Assembly (NCBI GenBank): GCA_963791945.1
Contig: CAWBUD010000002.1
Span: forward strand, 3,596,001 to 3,660,000
Length of the DNA stretch: 64,000 bases
Reading direction: 5' to 3'
Source of the DNA: PALSA-1003 sp963791945
Lineage (GTDB): Bacteria > Pseudomonadota > Gammaproteobacteria > Burkholderiales > Casimicrobiaceae
Under the pieces are notes generated by a model, which did not search any database, was not told the DNA's origin, and was given only the letters and a program-made list of their open reading frames with translations. Positions 50,991-59,292 of the stretch are shown here, one piece after another. Both the position numbers and the translations under genes were made by a program. Each line of letters opens with the position of its first letter. The stretch's first letter is position 1.

Positions 50991-51480
50991 ACGCGCCGGC
51001 ATCCCATTCCGTGGCTGTGTCGGAGCGCTGGTCCTCGCGCTGCTCGCGTCGGGCTGCGCGCAACAACCGGCCGCTCCGTCTCCCGCGCCGCCCAAAGCGC
51101 CCACGCCACCGCCTGCCCCGGCTCCGGCGCCCGCTCCGGTCCAGCCCGCGCCGCCGCGCGAAGCGCCGGCCGTCCCGATCGAGATCGGCCGCGTCTCGCT
51201 CTACGGCGTCGGCTTCGCGGGAAAGACAACCGCCAGCGGCGAGCGCTTCGACCCCGCCGCGCTCACGATGGCGCACCGTACGCTGCCGTTCGGCACGCGG
51301 GTGCGCGTCACGAACCTCAAGAACCACCGCAGCGTCGAAGTGCGCGTGAACGATCGCGGTCCCGCGGTGCCCGGGCGCATCGCCGACGTTTCCCTCGCCG
51401 CCGCGCGCAAGCTCGGCATGACCGACGACGGCGTCATCGAGGCGGCGCTGGAGGTGATCGAGCTTCCGGATGGGGATTAG
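50980..51480 (+). CDS. Short RlpA-like DPBB lipoprotein
   Basis: 166 residues from TTG 50980 (the last codons of gatB), with AGGCG upstream; CTG 50983 is an alternative. Lipoprotein signal with ALLASGC, a long Pro/Ala linker (about 32-65), then a DPBB domain (about 70-155) with VSLYGVGFAGKTTASGERFD, the histidine in TMAHRTLPFG and aspartate in RVNDRGPAVPG, both in the positions catalytic in RlpA. No SPOR domain. It may be a second lytic transglycosylase lacking septal targeting. Translational coupling to gatB is likely. Confidence 0.85.
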   Translation: MLAERAGIPFRGCVGALVLALLASGCAQQPAAPSPAPPKAPTPPPAPAPAPAPVQPAPPREAPAVPIEIGRVSLYGVGFAGKTTASGERFDPAALTMAHRTLPFGTRVRVTNLKNHRSVEVRVNDRGPAVPGRIADVSLAAARKLGMTDDGVIEAALEVIELPDGD

Positions 51481-51517
51481 CGCAGGGTTCTGCGCCATCC
51501 CGGTCTTCCGCGCAAGG

Positions 51518-53182
51518 TCAATGCATCAGCGGCTTGTATCGCAACCGATGCGGGCGCGCGCCTTCCTCGCCGAGGCGCTTGCGCTTGTCGGCTTCGTAGT
51601 CCTGGTAACTGCCTTCGACGAATACCCAGCGGCCCTCGTCCTCGGCGGCCAGCATGTGCGTCGCGATGCGATCGAGGAACCACCGGTCGTGCGACACCAC
51701 CAGCGCGCTGCCGGCGAACTCGGTGAGCGCGTCCTCGAGCGCGCGCAGCGTCTCCACATCGAGATCGTTCGCCGGCTCGTCGAGCAAGAGCACGTTGCCG
51801 CCCTCGAGCAGCGTGGCGGCGAGATACAAGCGGCCGCGCTCGCCGCCGGAGAAGTCGCCGACGCGCTTCTGCTGATCCGGGCCCTTGAAGTTGAAGCGGC
51901 CGAGATACGCGCGCGAGGGCATCTCGAATTTTCCCACCCTGAGAATGTCCTGCCCGCCGGAGATCGCCTCCCACGCGGTCTTGTCGTTGGGCAGAGCCTC
52001 GCGCGTCTGGTCGACGATCGCGAGCTTGACCGTCGGTCCGATCACGATCTCGCCGCGATCGGGCTTCTCATTGCCGGCGATCATGCGGAAGAGGGTGGTC
52101 TTGCCGGCGCCGTTGGGACCGATCACGCCGACGATCGCGCCCGCGGGAATCTTGAACGAGAGATCGTCGATCAACTGCCGGTCCCCGTAGCCCTTGGCGA
52201 CGTTCTTGAACTCGATCACCGAATCGCCGAGCCGCTCGGCGACCGGGATGAAGATCTCCTGCGTTTCGTTGCGCTTCTGGTGCTCGTAGGAGGAAAGCTC
52301 CTCGAAGCGCGCGATCCGCGCCTTGCTCTTCGCCTGCCGCGCCTTGGCGTTGCTGCGCACCCATTCGAGCTCCTTGTGCATCGCCTTGATGCGCGCGGCC
52401 TCCTGCTTCGCTTCGACCGCCAGGCGCTGCTCCTTCTGCTCGAGCCACGAGCTGTAGTTGCCCTTCCAGGGGATGCCGTAACCGCGGTCGAGCTCGAGGA
52501 TCCATTCGGCCGCGTTGTCGAGGAAGTAGCGGTCGTGCGTGACCGCGATGACCGTGCCGGGAAACTTCTGCAGGAACTGCTCCAGCCATTCCACGCTCTC
52601 GGCGTCGAGGTGGTTGGTCGGCTCGTCCAGGAGCAGCATGTCAGGCTTCGAGAGCAACAACCTGCAAAGGGCCACGCGGCGCTTCTCGCCGCCGGAAAGC
52701 GTCGCGATCTTCGCGTCCCAGGAGGGAAGCCGCAGCGCATCCGCTGCGATATCCATCTGCACGTCGGAATCGGCACCCGACGCTGCGAGGATTGCCTCGT
52801 ATTTCGCCTGCTCCGCGGCGAGCGCGTCGAAGTCGGCGTCGGGCTCCGCGTACGCGGCGTAGATCTCCTCGAGCCGCGCCTTGGCGCCGAGAACCTCGCC
52901 CATGCCTTCCTCGACCGCCTCGCGCACGGTCCTTTCCGGGTCGAGCTGCGGCTCCTGCGGCAGGAAGCCGATGCGCATATTCGGCATGGGCGTCGCTTCG
53001 CCGTCGTACTCGCGATCTTCGCCGGCCATGATCTTGAGCAGGCTCGACTTGCCCGAGCCGTTCAGCCCGAGTACGCCGATCTTGGCGCCGGGGAAGAAGG
53101 AGAGCGAGATGTCCTTGAGGATCACCCGCTTGGGGGGCACGATCTTGCCCACCCGGTTCATGGTGTAGACGTACTGGGCCAT
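51518..53182 (-). CDS. ettA: Energy-dependent translational throttle protein EttA (ABC-F)
   Basis: 554 residues, the EttA length. Two ABC domains: Walker A GLNGSGKSS, signature LSGGEKRRVAL, Walker B MLLLDEPTNHLD; and GPNGAGKTT, FSGGERGRLYLA, VLLLDEPANDLD. The start MAQYVYTMNRVGKIVPPKRV and the linker with MHKELEWVRSNAKARQAKSK are specific to EttA. It binds the ribosomal E site and gates entry into elongation according to ATP/ADP ratio. It is convergent with the short DPBB gene. Confidence 0.96.
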   Translation of the reverse strand: MAQYVYTMNRVGKIVPPKRVILKDISLSFFPGAKIGVLGLNGSGKSSLLKIMAGEDREYDGEATPMPNMRIGFLPQEPQLDPERTVREAVEEGMGEVLGAKARLEEIYAAYAEPDADFDALAAEQAKYEAILAASGADSDVQMDIAADALRLPSWDAKIATLSGGEKRRVALCRLLLSKPDMLLLDEPTNHLDAESVEWLEQFLQKFPGTVIAVTHDRYFLDNAAEWILELDRGYGIPWKGNYSSWLEQKEQRLAVEAKQEAARIKAMHKELEWVRSNAKARQAKSKARIARFEELSSYEHQKRNETQEIFIPVAERLGDSVIEFKNVAKGYGDRQLIDDLSFKIPAGAIVGVIGPNGAGKTTLFRMIAGNEKPDRGEIVIGPTVKLAIVDQTREALPNDKTAWEAISGGQDILRVGKFEMPSRAYLGRFNFKGPDQQKRVGDFSGGERGRLYLAATLLEGGNVLLLDEPANDLDVETLRALEDALTEFAGSALVVSHDRWFLDRIATHMLAAEDEGRWVFVEGSYQDYEADKRKRLGEEGARPHRLRYKPLMH

Positions 53183-53256
53183 CGGGAAACGCGAGGAAGA
53201 AGCGAAAGCTGTAATTATCGCAGGTCGGCGAGGAGCGGGTCGATCGCGTGGATCGC

Positions 53257-53291
53257 GTAGCCCGGGTCGAGCGCGCGGCGCGATACCCGGG
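53257..53291. repeat. REP-like palindromic element
   Basis: GTAGCCCGGGTCGAGCGCGC then GGCGCGATACCCGGG, a forward copy between ettA and the DUF4124 gene. It is the last clear copy in the window. Confidence 0.8.
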
Positions 53292-53330
53292 GACTCGGAC
53301 GATCACCATCCCTCCCCGGGGGACGAACGG

Positions 53331-54080
53331 TTATTTGCCGGACTTGGGCGCCACGGTGGTGACGGGCTTGGCGACGGGCCTGGCCGGTGTCGCGGGGGCC
53401 GCCTTCGGAGCGGCCGACTTCGCCTCTTCCGCGGCCGCGGCGCGCTCCTTGTCGGCCAGGATTTCGCGCCAGCGCTCTTTGATCGTGTCGTACTTGCTCG
53501 TCACCATCGCCAGCTCTTCCTGCTTCTGGCGGATGAGGATGTTCTGTCGGGAGAGCTCCGCGTCGACGCTCGCGGATTCGCGCTCGAGCTCGATCGGAAT
53601 CGGCTTGCCTGCGTAAGCCTGCTTGCGCGCGGCAAGGTTTTTCTGCTGCCGCTGCAGCGTCTCGCTGAATGTCTGGGCCGAGGCGATCTGCGCTTCGAGC
53701 GTCGAGACGGCTCGGTTCCTCGCGAGCTCGATCTCGTTCTCGCTGGTGTACGACTGCATCAGGGCGCGGTCCTTGCGCGCCTGATCGTCGCGCGCCTTGG
53801 CCGTCGCCCGCTGCCGCGCGTCTTCGTCGGCCTTGGCTTTGATCTGCTCGGGCGTCAGTGGCGCCTCGATCTTCTTGACCTGCCTCCCTTGCTTGTCGAG
53901 CACCGCTGCGCCCTTCGGCGCCTCGGGCGGCGCCTTGTCGCTGTAGTGGACTTTGCCGTCTTCGTCGGTCCATTTGTAGGTCGCCGCTCCCGGCGTCGAA
54001 GCGAACCCGAAGGCGAGCAGCATCAGCGCGCAGGACAGCGCGCCTGCATTTCGCGTTTGCCGATCCGAATCCTTCATCAT
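53331..54080 (-). CDS. DUF4124-domain exported coiled-coil protein
   Basis: 249 residues: signal peptide (about 1-33, ending TPGAA), DUF4124 domain (YKWTDEDGKVHYSDKAPPEA, about 35-75), then a long charged coiled coil (ADEDARQRATAKARDDQARK to DTIKERWREILADKERA) and a Pro/Ala/Lys tail. DUF4124 is a small beta domain common at the N-terminus of proteobacterial exported proteins. Function unknown. It lies 39 bp after pyrE on the same strand. Confidence 0.87.
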   Translation of the reverse strand: MMKDSDRQTRNAGALSCALMLLAFGFASTPGAATYKWTDEDGKVHYSDKAPPEAPKGAAVLDKQGRQVKKIEAPLTPEQIKAKADEDARQRATAKARDDQARKDRALMQSYTSENEIELARNRAVSTLEAQIASAQTFSETLQRQQKNLAARKQAYAGKPIPIELERESASVDAELSRQNILIRQKQEELAMVTSKYDTIKERWREILADKERAAAAEEAKSAAPKAAPATPARPVAKPVTTVAPKSGK

Positions 54081-54119
54081 TTCACTCCTACCCGCGCCGG
54101 ACCGCCCTTTCGTCGGCCC

Positions 54120-54764
54120 CTACGCCGCGGCGCCATATCGCCCCCGGTAGGCGGTGACTTCGGCTGCTTCGCCGGCGAGCTCGGGCCGCACCGCCAGGAA
54201 CGCCAGCAGATCGTCGAGGGAGGCAATAGCGAAGACCGGCAGCCGGAACTCTTCCGTGAGTTCCTGGACTGCCGATCGCGCTCCCCGACCCCGTTCCATC
54301 CGGTCGAATGCAATTAGGATGCCGGCCGGCTCGGCCCCCTGTCCCCGGATGAGCTCGATCGCCTCGCGCTTAGCCCCACCTTCCGTCACCACATCGTCGA
54401 CAATCATCACCCGGCCCGTAAGCGGCGCACCCACGACCAAGCCGCCCTCGCCGTGATCTTTCGCCTCCTTGCGATTGAAACTATATGGCAGATTGTGCCC
54501 TTTTTCCGCCAACGCGATGGCCGTGGCGGCCACCAGCGTGATGCCCTTGTACGCCGGGCCGAAGAGCTGGTCGCAGGCCACACCGGAAGCGAGGTATGCC
54601 TCGGCATAGAAACCGCCCAGGCGGCGGAGGCTCTCGCCGTCGTTGAACAAGCCCGCGTTGAAAAAATACGGCGTCTCGCGCCCGGCCTTGGTCACGAAGC
54701 GGCCGAAGCACAATACGCCACGCGACAGGGCGAACGCGAGAAAATCCTGCCGGTAGCCGGTCAT
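54120..54764 (-). CDS. pyrE: Orotate phosphoribosyltransferase
   Basis: 214 residues, type I phosphoribosyltransferase. It makes orotidine monophosphate from orotate and PRPP. Visible are GRFVTKAGRETPYFFNAGLF (orotate site), FGPAYKGITLVAATA, the flexible loop YSFNRKEAKDHGEGG and the PRPP motif MIVDDVVTEGGAKREA. It is divergent from the exonuclease III gene with 37 bp between starts, so the promoters must overlap. Confidence 0.95.
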   Translation of the reverse strand: MTGYRQDFLAFALSRGVLCFGRFVTKAGRETPYFFNAGLFNDGESLRRLGGFYAEAYLASGVACDQLFGPAYKGITLVAATAIALAEKGHNLPYSFNRKEAKDHGEGGLVVGAPLTGRVMIVDDVVTEGGAKREAIELIRGQGAEPAGILIAFDRMERGRGARSAVQELTEEFRLPVFAIASLDDLLAFLAVRPELAGEAAEVTAYRGRYGAAA

Positions 54765-54801
54765 CGGCGTGGAATTTTACCTGTAAACTTCCCGGCCGCC
54801 C

Positions 54802-55578
54802 GTGCGCATCGTCACGCTCAACGTCAACGGCATCCGCGCGGCGGAGAAGAAGGGGCTGTCGCGCTGGCTCAAACGTGTCGAGCCGTGGGACGTCGTCTGC
54901 CTGCAGGAGATCAAGGCAACCGCGGACGAGGTGCCCCGCGCCCTGCTCGCCCCGTGCAAGTCGCACGGTTTTTTCCTCTCCGCCGGCCGCAAAGGCTACG
55001 CCGGCGTCGCGCTCTACGCGAAGCGGGAGCCCAGGGTCACGACCGGCTTCGGCTCCACCGAGTTCGATGCCGAAGGTCGCTATCTCGAGGCCGACTTCGG
55101 CAGAGTCGCCGTGGCGAGCGTGTATCTGCCGTCGGGTTCGTCGGGACCGGACCGGCAGGCGTCGAAGTACCGGTTCATGGAGGCGTTCCTGCCGCATCTA
55201 CTCAAGCTGCGCCGCCGCCGACGCGAGATCATCCTCTGCGGCGACTGGAACATCGCCCACCAGGCGATCGACCTCAGGAACTGGCGCAGCAACCAGAAGC
55301 TCTCGGGGTTCCTGCCCGAGGAGCGCGCCTGGCTCACCCGGGTGTTCGATGAGATCGGCTTCGTCGACGTGTTCCGCACCATCAACAAGGAGCCGGACCA
55401 TTACACGTTCTGGTCGACGCGGGGGCAGGCGTGGAAGAAGAACGTCGGCTGGCGCATCGACTACCAGGTGGCGACGCCGGGCATCGCAGCGAAGGCCCGC
55501 GCGGTGTCGATCTACAAGAACCGGCGCTTCTCCGATCACGCGCCCGTCATCGTCGATTACGATTACGAGCTCGCGTGA
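54802..55578 (+). CDS. xthA: Exodeoxyribonuclease III (AP endonuclease)
   Basis: 258 residues from GTG 54802. EEP fold with N7 in TLNVNGIRAAEKKG, Mg-binding E34 region in VCLQEIKA, GDWNIAHQAIDLRNW and the final catalytic SDHAPVIVDY. It repairs abasic sites. Divergent from pyrE, as in many betaproteobacteria. The symbol xthA is used for the family; exoA is equally possible. Confidence 0.94.
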   Translation: MRIVTLNVNGIRAAEKKGLSRWLKRVEPWDVVCLQEIKATADEVPRALLAPCKSHGFFLSAGRKGYAGVALYAKREPRVTTGFGSTEFDAEGRYLEADFGRVAVASVYLPSGSSGPDRQASKYRFMEAFLPHLLKLRRRRREIILCGDWNIAHQAIDLRNWRSNQKLSGFLPEERAWLTRVFDEIGFVDVFRTINKEPDHYTFWSTRGQAWKKNVGWRIDYQVATPGIAAKARAVSIYKNRRFSDHAPVIVDYDYELA

Positions 55579-55651
55579 GCGCGAAGCCTGTCGTGGCTAT
55601 GGTGCCTGCGGCGCCGATGCCCTGGCACTGAAGCCCCGCGAGTTCCGGCAC

Positions 55652-57565
55652 ATGATCCGCCTCACCGATGTCACGCTGGCGCGCGGCAGCAAGAGGCTGC
55701 TCGAGGGTGCGGCTCTGACGATGCACGCCGGCCAGAAGGTCGGCCTCGTCGGCGCCAACGGCAGTGGCAAGTCCTCGCTCTTCGCGCTGCTGCGCGGCGA
55801 GCTCGATGCCGATGCCGGCGAAGTGTCGCTGCCGGCTTCATGGGTGATCGCCCATGTCGCCCAGGAAACGCCCGCGACGGACACGCCTGCGATCGAATTC
55901 GTTTTGGACGGCGACCCCGAGCTGCGCGCCGTGATGCGCGCGCTCGCAGTCGCGGAAGCCGAGCCGCACGTTTCCGGCGAGCACCTCGCCGATCTGCATC
56001 ACCGCTTCGACGCGATCGATGGTTACAGCGCCCGCGCCCGTGCCGCCAAGCTGCTCGCCGGTCTCGGTTTCCGCGCGGCGCGCCACGACGATCCCGTCGC
56101 GAGCTTCTCCGGCGGCTGGCGAATGCGGCTCAACCTCGCGCAGGCGCTCATGACGCGCTCCGATCTGCTGCTGCTCGACGAGCCGACCAACCATCTCGAT
56201 CTCGATGCGGTCCTCTGGCTCGAGGAGTGGCTCGAGCGCTATCCCGGCACGCTGCTGCTCGTCACCCACGACCGCGACTTCCTCGACGCAGTCGTCACGA
56301 CGATCGTTCACATCGACGCGTGCAAGCTGCGCACGTACAACGGCAACTACACGCAGTTCGAGAGCCAGCACGCTCAGGCGCTCGCGCAGCAGCAGGCGGC
56401 GTACGCCCGGCAGCAGCGGAGAATCGCGCATCTGCGCGCGTACGTCGACCGCTTCCGCGCCAAGGCGACCAAGGCCAAGCAGGCACAGAGCCGGATCAAG
56501 ACATTGGAGAAGATGGAGCTGATCGCCGCGGCGCACGTCGACAGTCCATTCTCCTTCGCTTTTGCGTCGAGGCAGATCCACGAACGCCAGCTGGTCAAGC
56601 TCGAGCACGCGACGCTCGGCTACGGGGTCGATCCGATACTGACGGGCGTGGAGCGGTCGATCCTCGCTGGCGAGCGCATCGGACTGCTCGGACCGAACGG
56701 CGCTGGCAAGTCGACGCTGCTGCGCGCGGTCGCCGGCGAGCTGGCGCCGCTCGCGGGGCGGCGTCTCGCCGCGCAAGGCCTGCGCATAGGTTATTTCGCC
56801 CAGCATCAGGTCGAGCAGCTCCGGCTGGAGCACGACGCGCTGTGGCACGTCCGGCGGCTCGAGCCCGACACGCGCGAACAGGAGCTGCGCGACTTTCTCG
56901 GCGGGTTCGACTTCCGCGGCGATCGGGTGGCCGCGGCGGTGGGCGAATTTTCCGGCGGCGAGAAGGCGCGCCTTACGCTCGCCCTGCTGGTGCGCCAGGA
57001 GCCCAATCTTCTGCTGCTCGACGAGCCGACCAATCATCTCGACATCGAAATGCGCGAAGCGCTGACCGAGGCGTTGCAGGATTACGCTGGTGCGCTCATC
57101 GTCGTCGCGCACGACCGCCACCTGTTGCGCGCGACCGCGGACGAGCTCTGGGTCGTGGCCGACGGAGCGCTCTCGACCTTCGACGGCGATCTGGACGACT
57201 ACCGGGATTGGGTGCGCGAGCGACGGTCGGCCGATGACGGCACGACCGGCGAAGCCGCCGCACCCACGGATCGCAAGGCGCGGCGTCGCACGGAAGCGGC
57301 AGAGCGGCGGCGGCTCTCGGAGCTTAAGAAACCGCTGCAGCAGGAGCTGGCCGCCGTGGAAGCCGAGATGCAGTCGCTAGCAGGCGAGAAACAGGAGCTC
57401 GAGGCGTGGCTCGCCACCGAGGACGCCTACGCGGAGGCCAGCAAGGAGAGCCTCGTCGCAGCGCTCGAGCGTCAGGGCGACCTGACGTGGCAGCTCGCCC
57501 GCGCGGAAGCTACGTGGCTCGAGCTGCAATCGCAACTCGAAGCCATCGACCGTCGCCCGGGATGA
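55652..57565 (+). CDS. ABC-F ATPase, YheS/Uup-like
   Basis: 637 residues from ATG 55652. Two ABC domains: GANGSGKSS, FSGGWRMRLNLAQAL, LLLLDEPTNHLDLDAVLWLE; and GPNGAGKST, FSGGEKARLTLALL, LLLLDEPTNHLDIEMRE. Between them lies the P-site tRNA-interaction linker (AKATKAKQAQSRIKTLEKME), and the C-terminus ends in a coiled coil (KKPLQQELAAVEAEMQSLAG). Sequence matches the YheS branch best. ABC-F proteins rescue or tune ribosomes. With ettA this gives two ABC-F genes within 6 kb. Confidence 0.92.
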   Translation: MIRLTDVTLARGSKRLLEGAALTMHAGQKVGLVGANGSGKSSLFALLRGELDADAGEVSLPASWVIAHVAQETPATDTPAIEFVLDGDPELRAVMRALAVAEAEPHVSGEHLADLHHRFDAIDGYSARARAAKLLAGLGFRAARHDDPVASFSGGWRMRLNLAQALMTRSDLLLLDEPTNHLDLDAVLWLEEWLERYPGTLLLVTHDRDFLDAVVTTIVHIDACKLRTYNGNYTQFESQHAQALAQQQAAYARQQRRIAHLRAYVDRFRAKATKAKQAQSRIKTLEKMELIAAAHVDSPFSFAFASRQIHERQLVKLEHATLGYGVDPILTGVERSILAGERIGLLGPNGAGKSTLLRAVAGELAPLAGRRLAAQGLRIGYFAQHQVEQLRLEHDALWHVRRLEPDTREQELRDFLGGFDFRGDRVAAAVGEFSGGEKARLTLALLVRQEPNLLLLDEPTNHLDIEMREALTEALQDYAGALIVVAHDRHLLRATADELWVVADGALSTFDGDLDDYRDWVRERRSADDGTTGEAAAPTDRKARRRTEAAERRRLSELKKPLQQELAAVEAEMQSLAGEKQELEAWLATEDAYAEASKESLVAALERQGDLTWQLARAEATWLELQSQLEAIDRRPG

Positions 57566-57632
57566 GCGCATGGCGCGAACCCGACTGGGTCGTGCGGAAA
57601 CGCTCGATCAGATCGAAACCCGATGCTGACGA

Positions 57633-58541
57633 TCAATCCGGCGGAAGCTGCACTTCCGCGGCGATGCGCCACGCCCCGCCATCGTCGCGCTGCCAGACGT
57701 GCACATAGTAGCCGGACGCTTCCTCGGAGCTGCCGACGAAGAGGACGTAGCGTCCGTAGGTGAAGCCGAGATCGTCGCTCGCCGAAGCGCCTGCGCCGGC
57801 GGGCGTCCACACGATCCAACGACCCGTCGCGGCAAGCGCTTTGCGCGCCGCGTCGACTCCGACGAGCGCGTAGCTGCCCTCGCGCAGAATGCGCGCGGAA
57901 TTCGCGAGCAGATCGAAGTACGAAGACCCCTTGGCGGGATCAGGATCGAGGCTGCGCGCGCCACGTTCGAGCGCAAGGAGGGCTTCCTTGCCGTGGCCGT
58001 TGGAGCGCGTCCACTGGAATCCGAAGCCACGCGCTGGCGCGTCGGCGCGCGCCGCCAGCGAGTCGGGTGCAGGCGCGGCAGGCGTCGAGACGCCGGCGTC
58101 GACCGCGACCCGCCAGACACCGTTCTCGCGCTTCCACACCGAGAAGAAATAACCGTAATGCGCTGGCGCCTTCGCGTCGCGCTGGTTGGAAAGCGAGAAT
58201 GGCCCGGTCGTGTAGCCAAGATCGCCGGCGCGCGCGACGCCGCCCGCCTGGGGCGACCAGTCGAGCGTGAGCGCAAGCGGATCCGCCGGTGCGGGCTTGG
58301 CGAGCATGCGCTCGCGCATCACGCCCGGTCCCGGCCGGAAGTCGACGCCGTCGGCCGCGAAATGATCGAGAAACGCGGCCCGGATGCCGCGCTCGGTCGA
58401 ATCCTTGGCGAAGCCGCGCTCCGCCGCGAAGAGCTCCTCGAGAGCGGGGTCCGGCCCGCTCGGCGCGACGGCGCAGGCGCCGAGGGTCATCGCCGCCAGG
58501 AGCGAGCAGGCGAGGCGCGAGCGAGCGCGCATCGATCTCAC
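57633..58541 (-). CDS. Lipoprotein with two NTF2/DUF4440-like domains
   Basis: 302 residues: lipobox MTLGAC (cysteine near 22), then two SnoaL/DUF4440-type domains of about 130 residues (ERGFAKDSTERGIRAAFLDH with YGYFFSVWKRENGVWRVAVD at the end of the first, ending the second with GYYVHVWQRDDGGAWRIAAE). The W-x-R-x(4-5)-G-x-WR strand pair is the family mark. No catalytic role is apparent. It is convergent with the YheS-like gene and follows the broken methyltransferase by 21 bp. Confidence 0.85.
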   Translation of the reverse strand: MRSMRARSRLACSLLAAMTLGACAVAPSGPDPALEELFAAERGFAKDSTERGIRAAFLDHFAADGVDFRPGPGVMRERMLAKPAPADPLALTLDWSPQAGGVARAGDLGYTTGPFSLSNQRDAKAPAHYGYFFSVWKRENGVWRVAVDAGVSTPAAPAPDSLAARADAPARGFGFQWTRSNGHGKEALLALERGARSLDPDPAKGSSYFDLLANSARILREGSYALVGVDAARKALAATGRWIVWTPAGAGASASDDLGFTYGRYVLFVGSSEEASGYYVHVWQRDDGGAWRIAAEVQLPPD

Positions 58542-58562
58542 GGAGCGAATCTCACGGAGCGA

Positions 58563-59292
58563 TCATCCCGAGGTCGCCGGCCGACGAAACAGATACAGAC
58601 CGAAGCCCAGCGTGTGACGCCCCCAGCGCAAGTAGCCATCGCGCCAGCACCGGATGCGCTCCAGCATTGCCGGAACGTCGGGATCGTCGGGATCGTCGGG
58701 CTGCTCGATCGCATACCGCTCGATCGAGGCGCTGTATTTCCATTCGTATTCGTCCCATTCGTCAGGCGAGGCGACGCTGGCATGGAGCGGCACGAACCCG
58801 GCCTCGATACCCGCCTGCACGTTCCCGCGGTGATCGCGAAACTCGCCCTGTGTCGCTTCCAGGTGAGCGAGGTATTCAACGCACGGCGCCTGCTGCCAAT
58901 AGCCTTCCCCGATCAGAACATAGCCGCCGCGGCGCGTCCAGCCCGCGAGCCTCGCGCAGATTCCTCCGATGCCACCCGCTATGCCGCCGCCGCCCAACAT
59001 GACGGTGAGATCGAACGCCTCGGCTTCGGGCGTGAAATCGGCGATGTCCGCTTCGAGGAGCTGCAAGCGCGGCGCCGAGCATCGGCGCGGAGACGTCTAT
59101 CGCGGTCACGCGGCAGCTGGAGCGCTCGATCACGCGCAGCGCGAGCGCGCCCCGGCCGCAACCGAGATCGAGCACATGCGCATCCGCGTGCAACGGTACC
59201 AGGTCGAGGATGCGATCGATCTTGGCGGCCGATATCGGGTTGCAGAAGTCGTGACCGCGGTGGGCGATCGCGCTGAACTTGTGGCGATTCAT
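58563..59292 (-). pseudogene. SAM-dependent methyltransferase, frameshifted
   Basis: ATG 59292 overlaps the stop of the permease gene (ATGA). The first frame gives MNRHKFSAIAHRGHDFCNPI and the SAM-binding motif VLDLGCGRGALALRVIE up to IDVSAPMLG at about 59085; the rest (LQLLEADIADFTPEAEAFDL, RRGGYVLIGEGYWQQAP, to the stop at 58563) is in another frame. Joined, the spacing between IDVSAPML and LQLLEADI is some six residues shorter than usual in class I methyltransferases, which suggests a small out-of-frame deletion rather than a single-base error. A tandem GGGATCGTC repeat near 58679-58702 encodes DDPDDPD in the C-terminal part. Substrate unknown. Confidence 0.7.

Noticed and set aside
51480..51495. 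Hairpin GCGCAG-GGTT-CTGCGC between the short DPBB gene and ettA
   Set aside because: A 6-bp stem with no T run; it may aid convergent termination but does not qualify as an intrinsic terminator.
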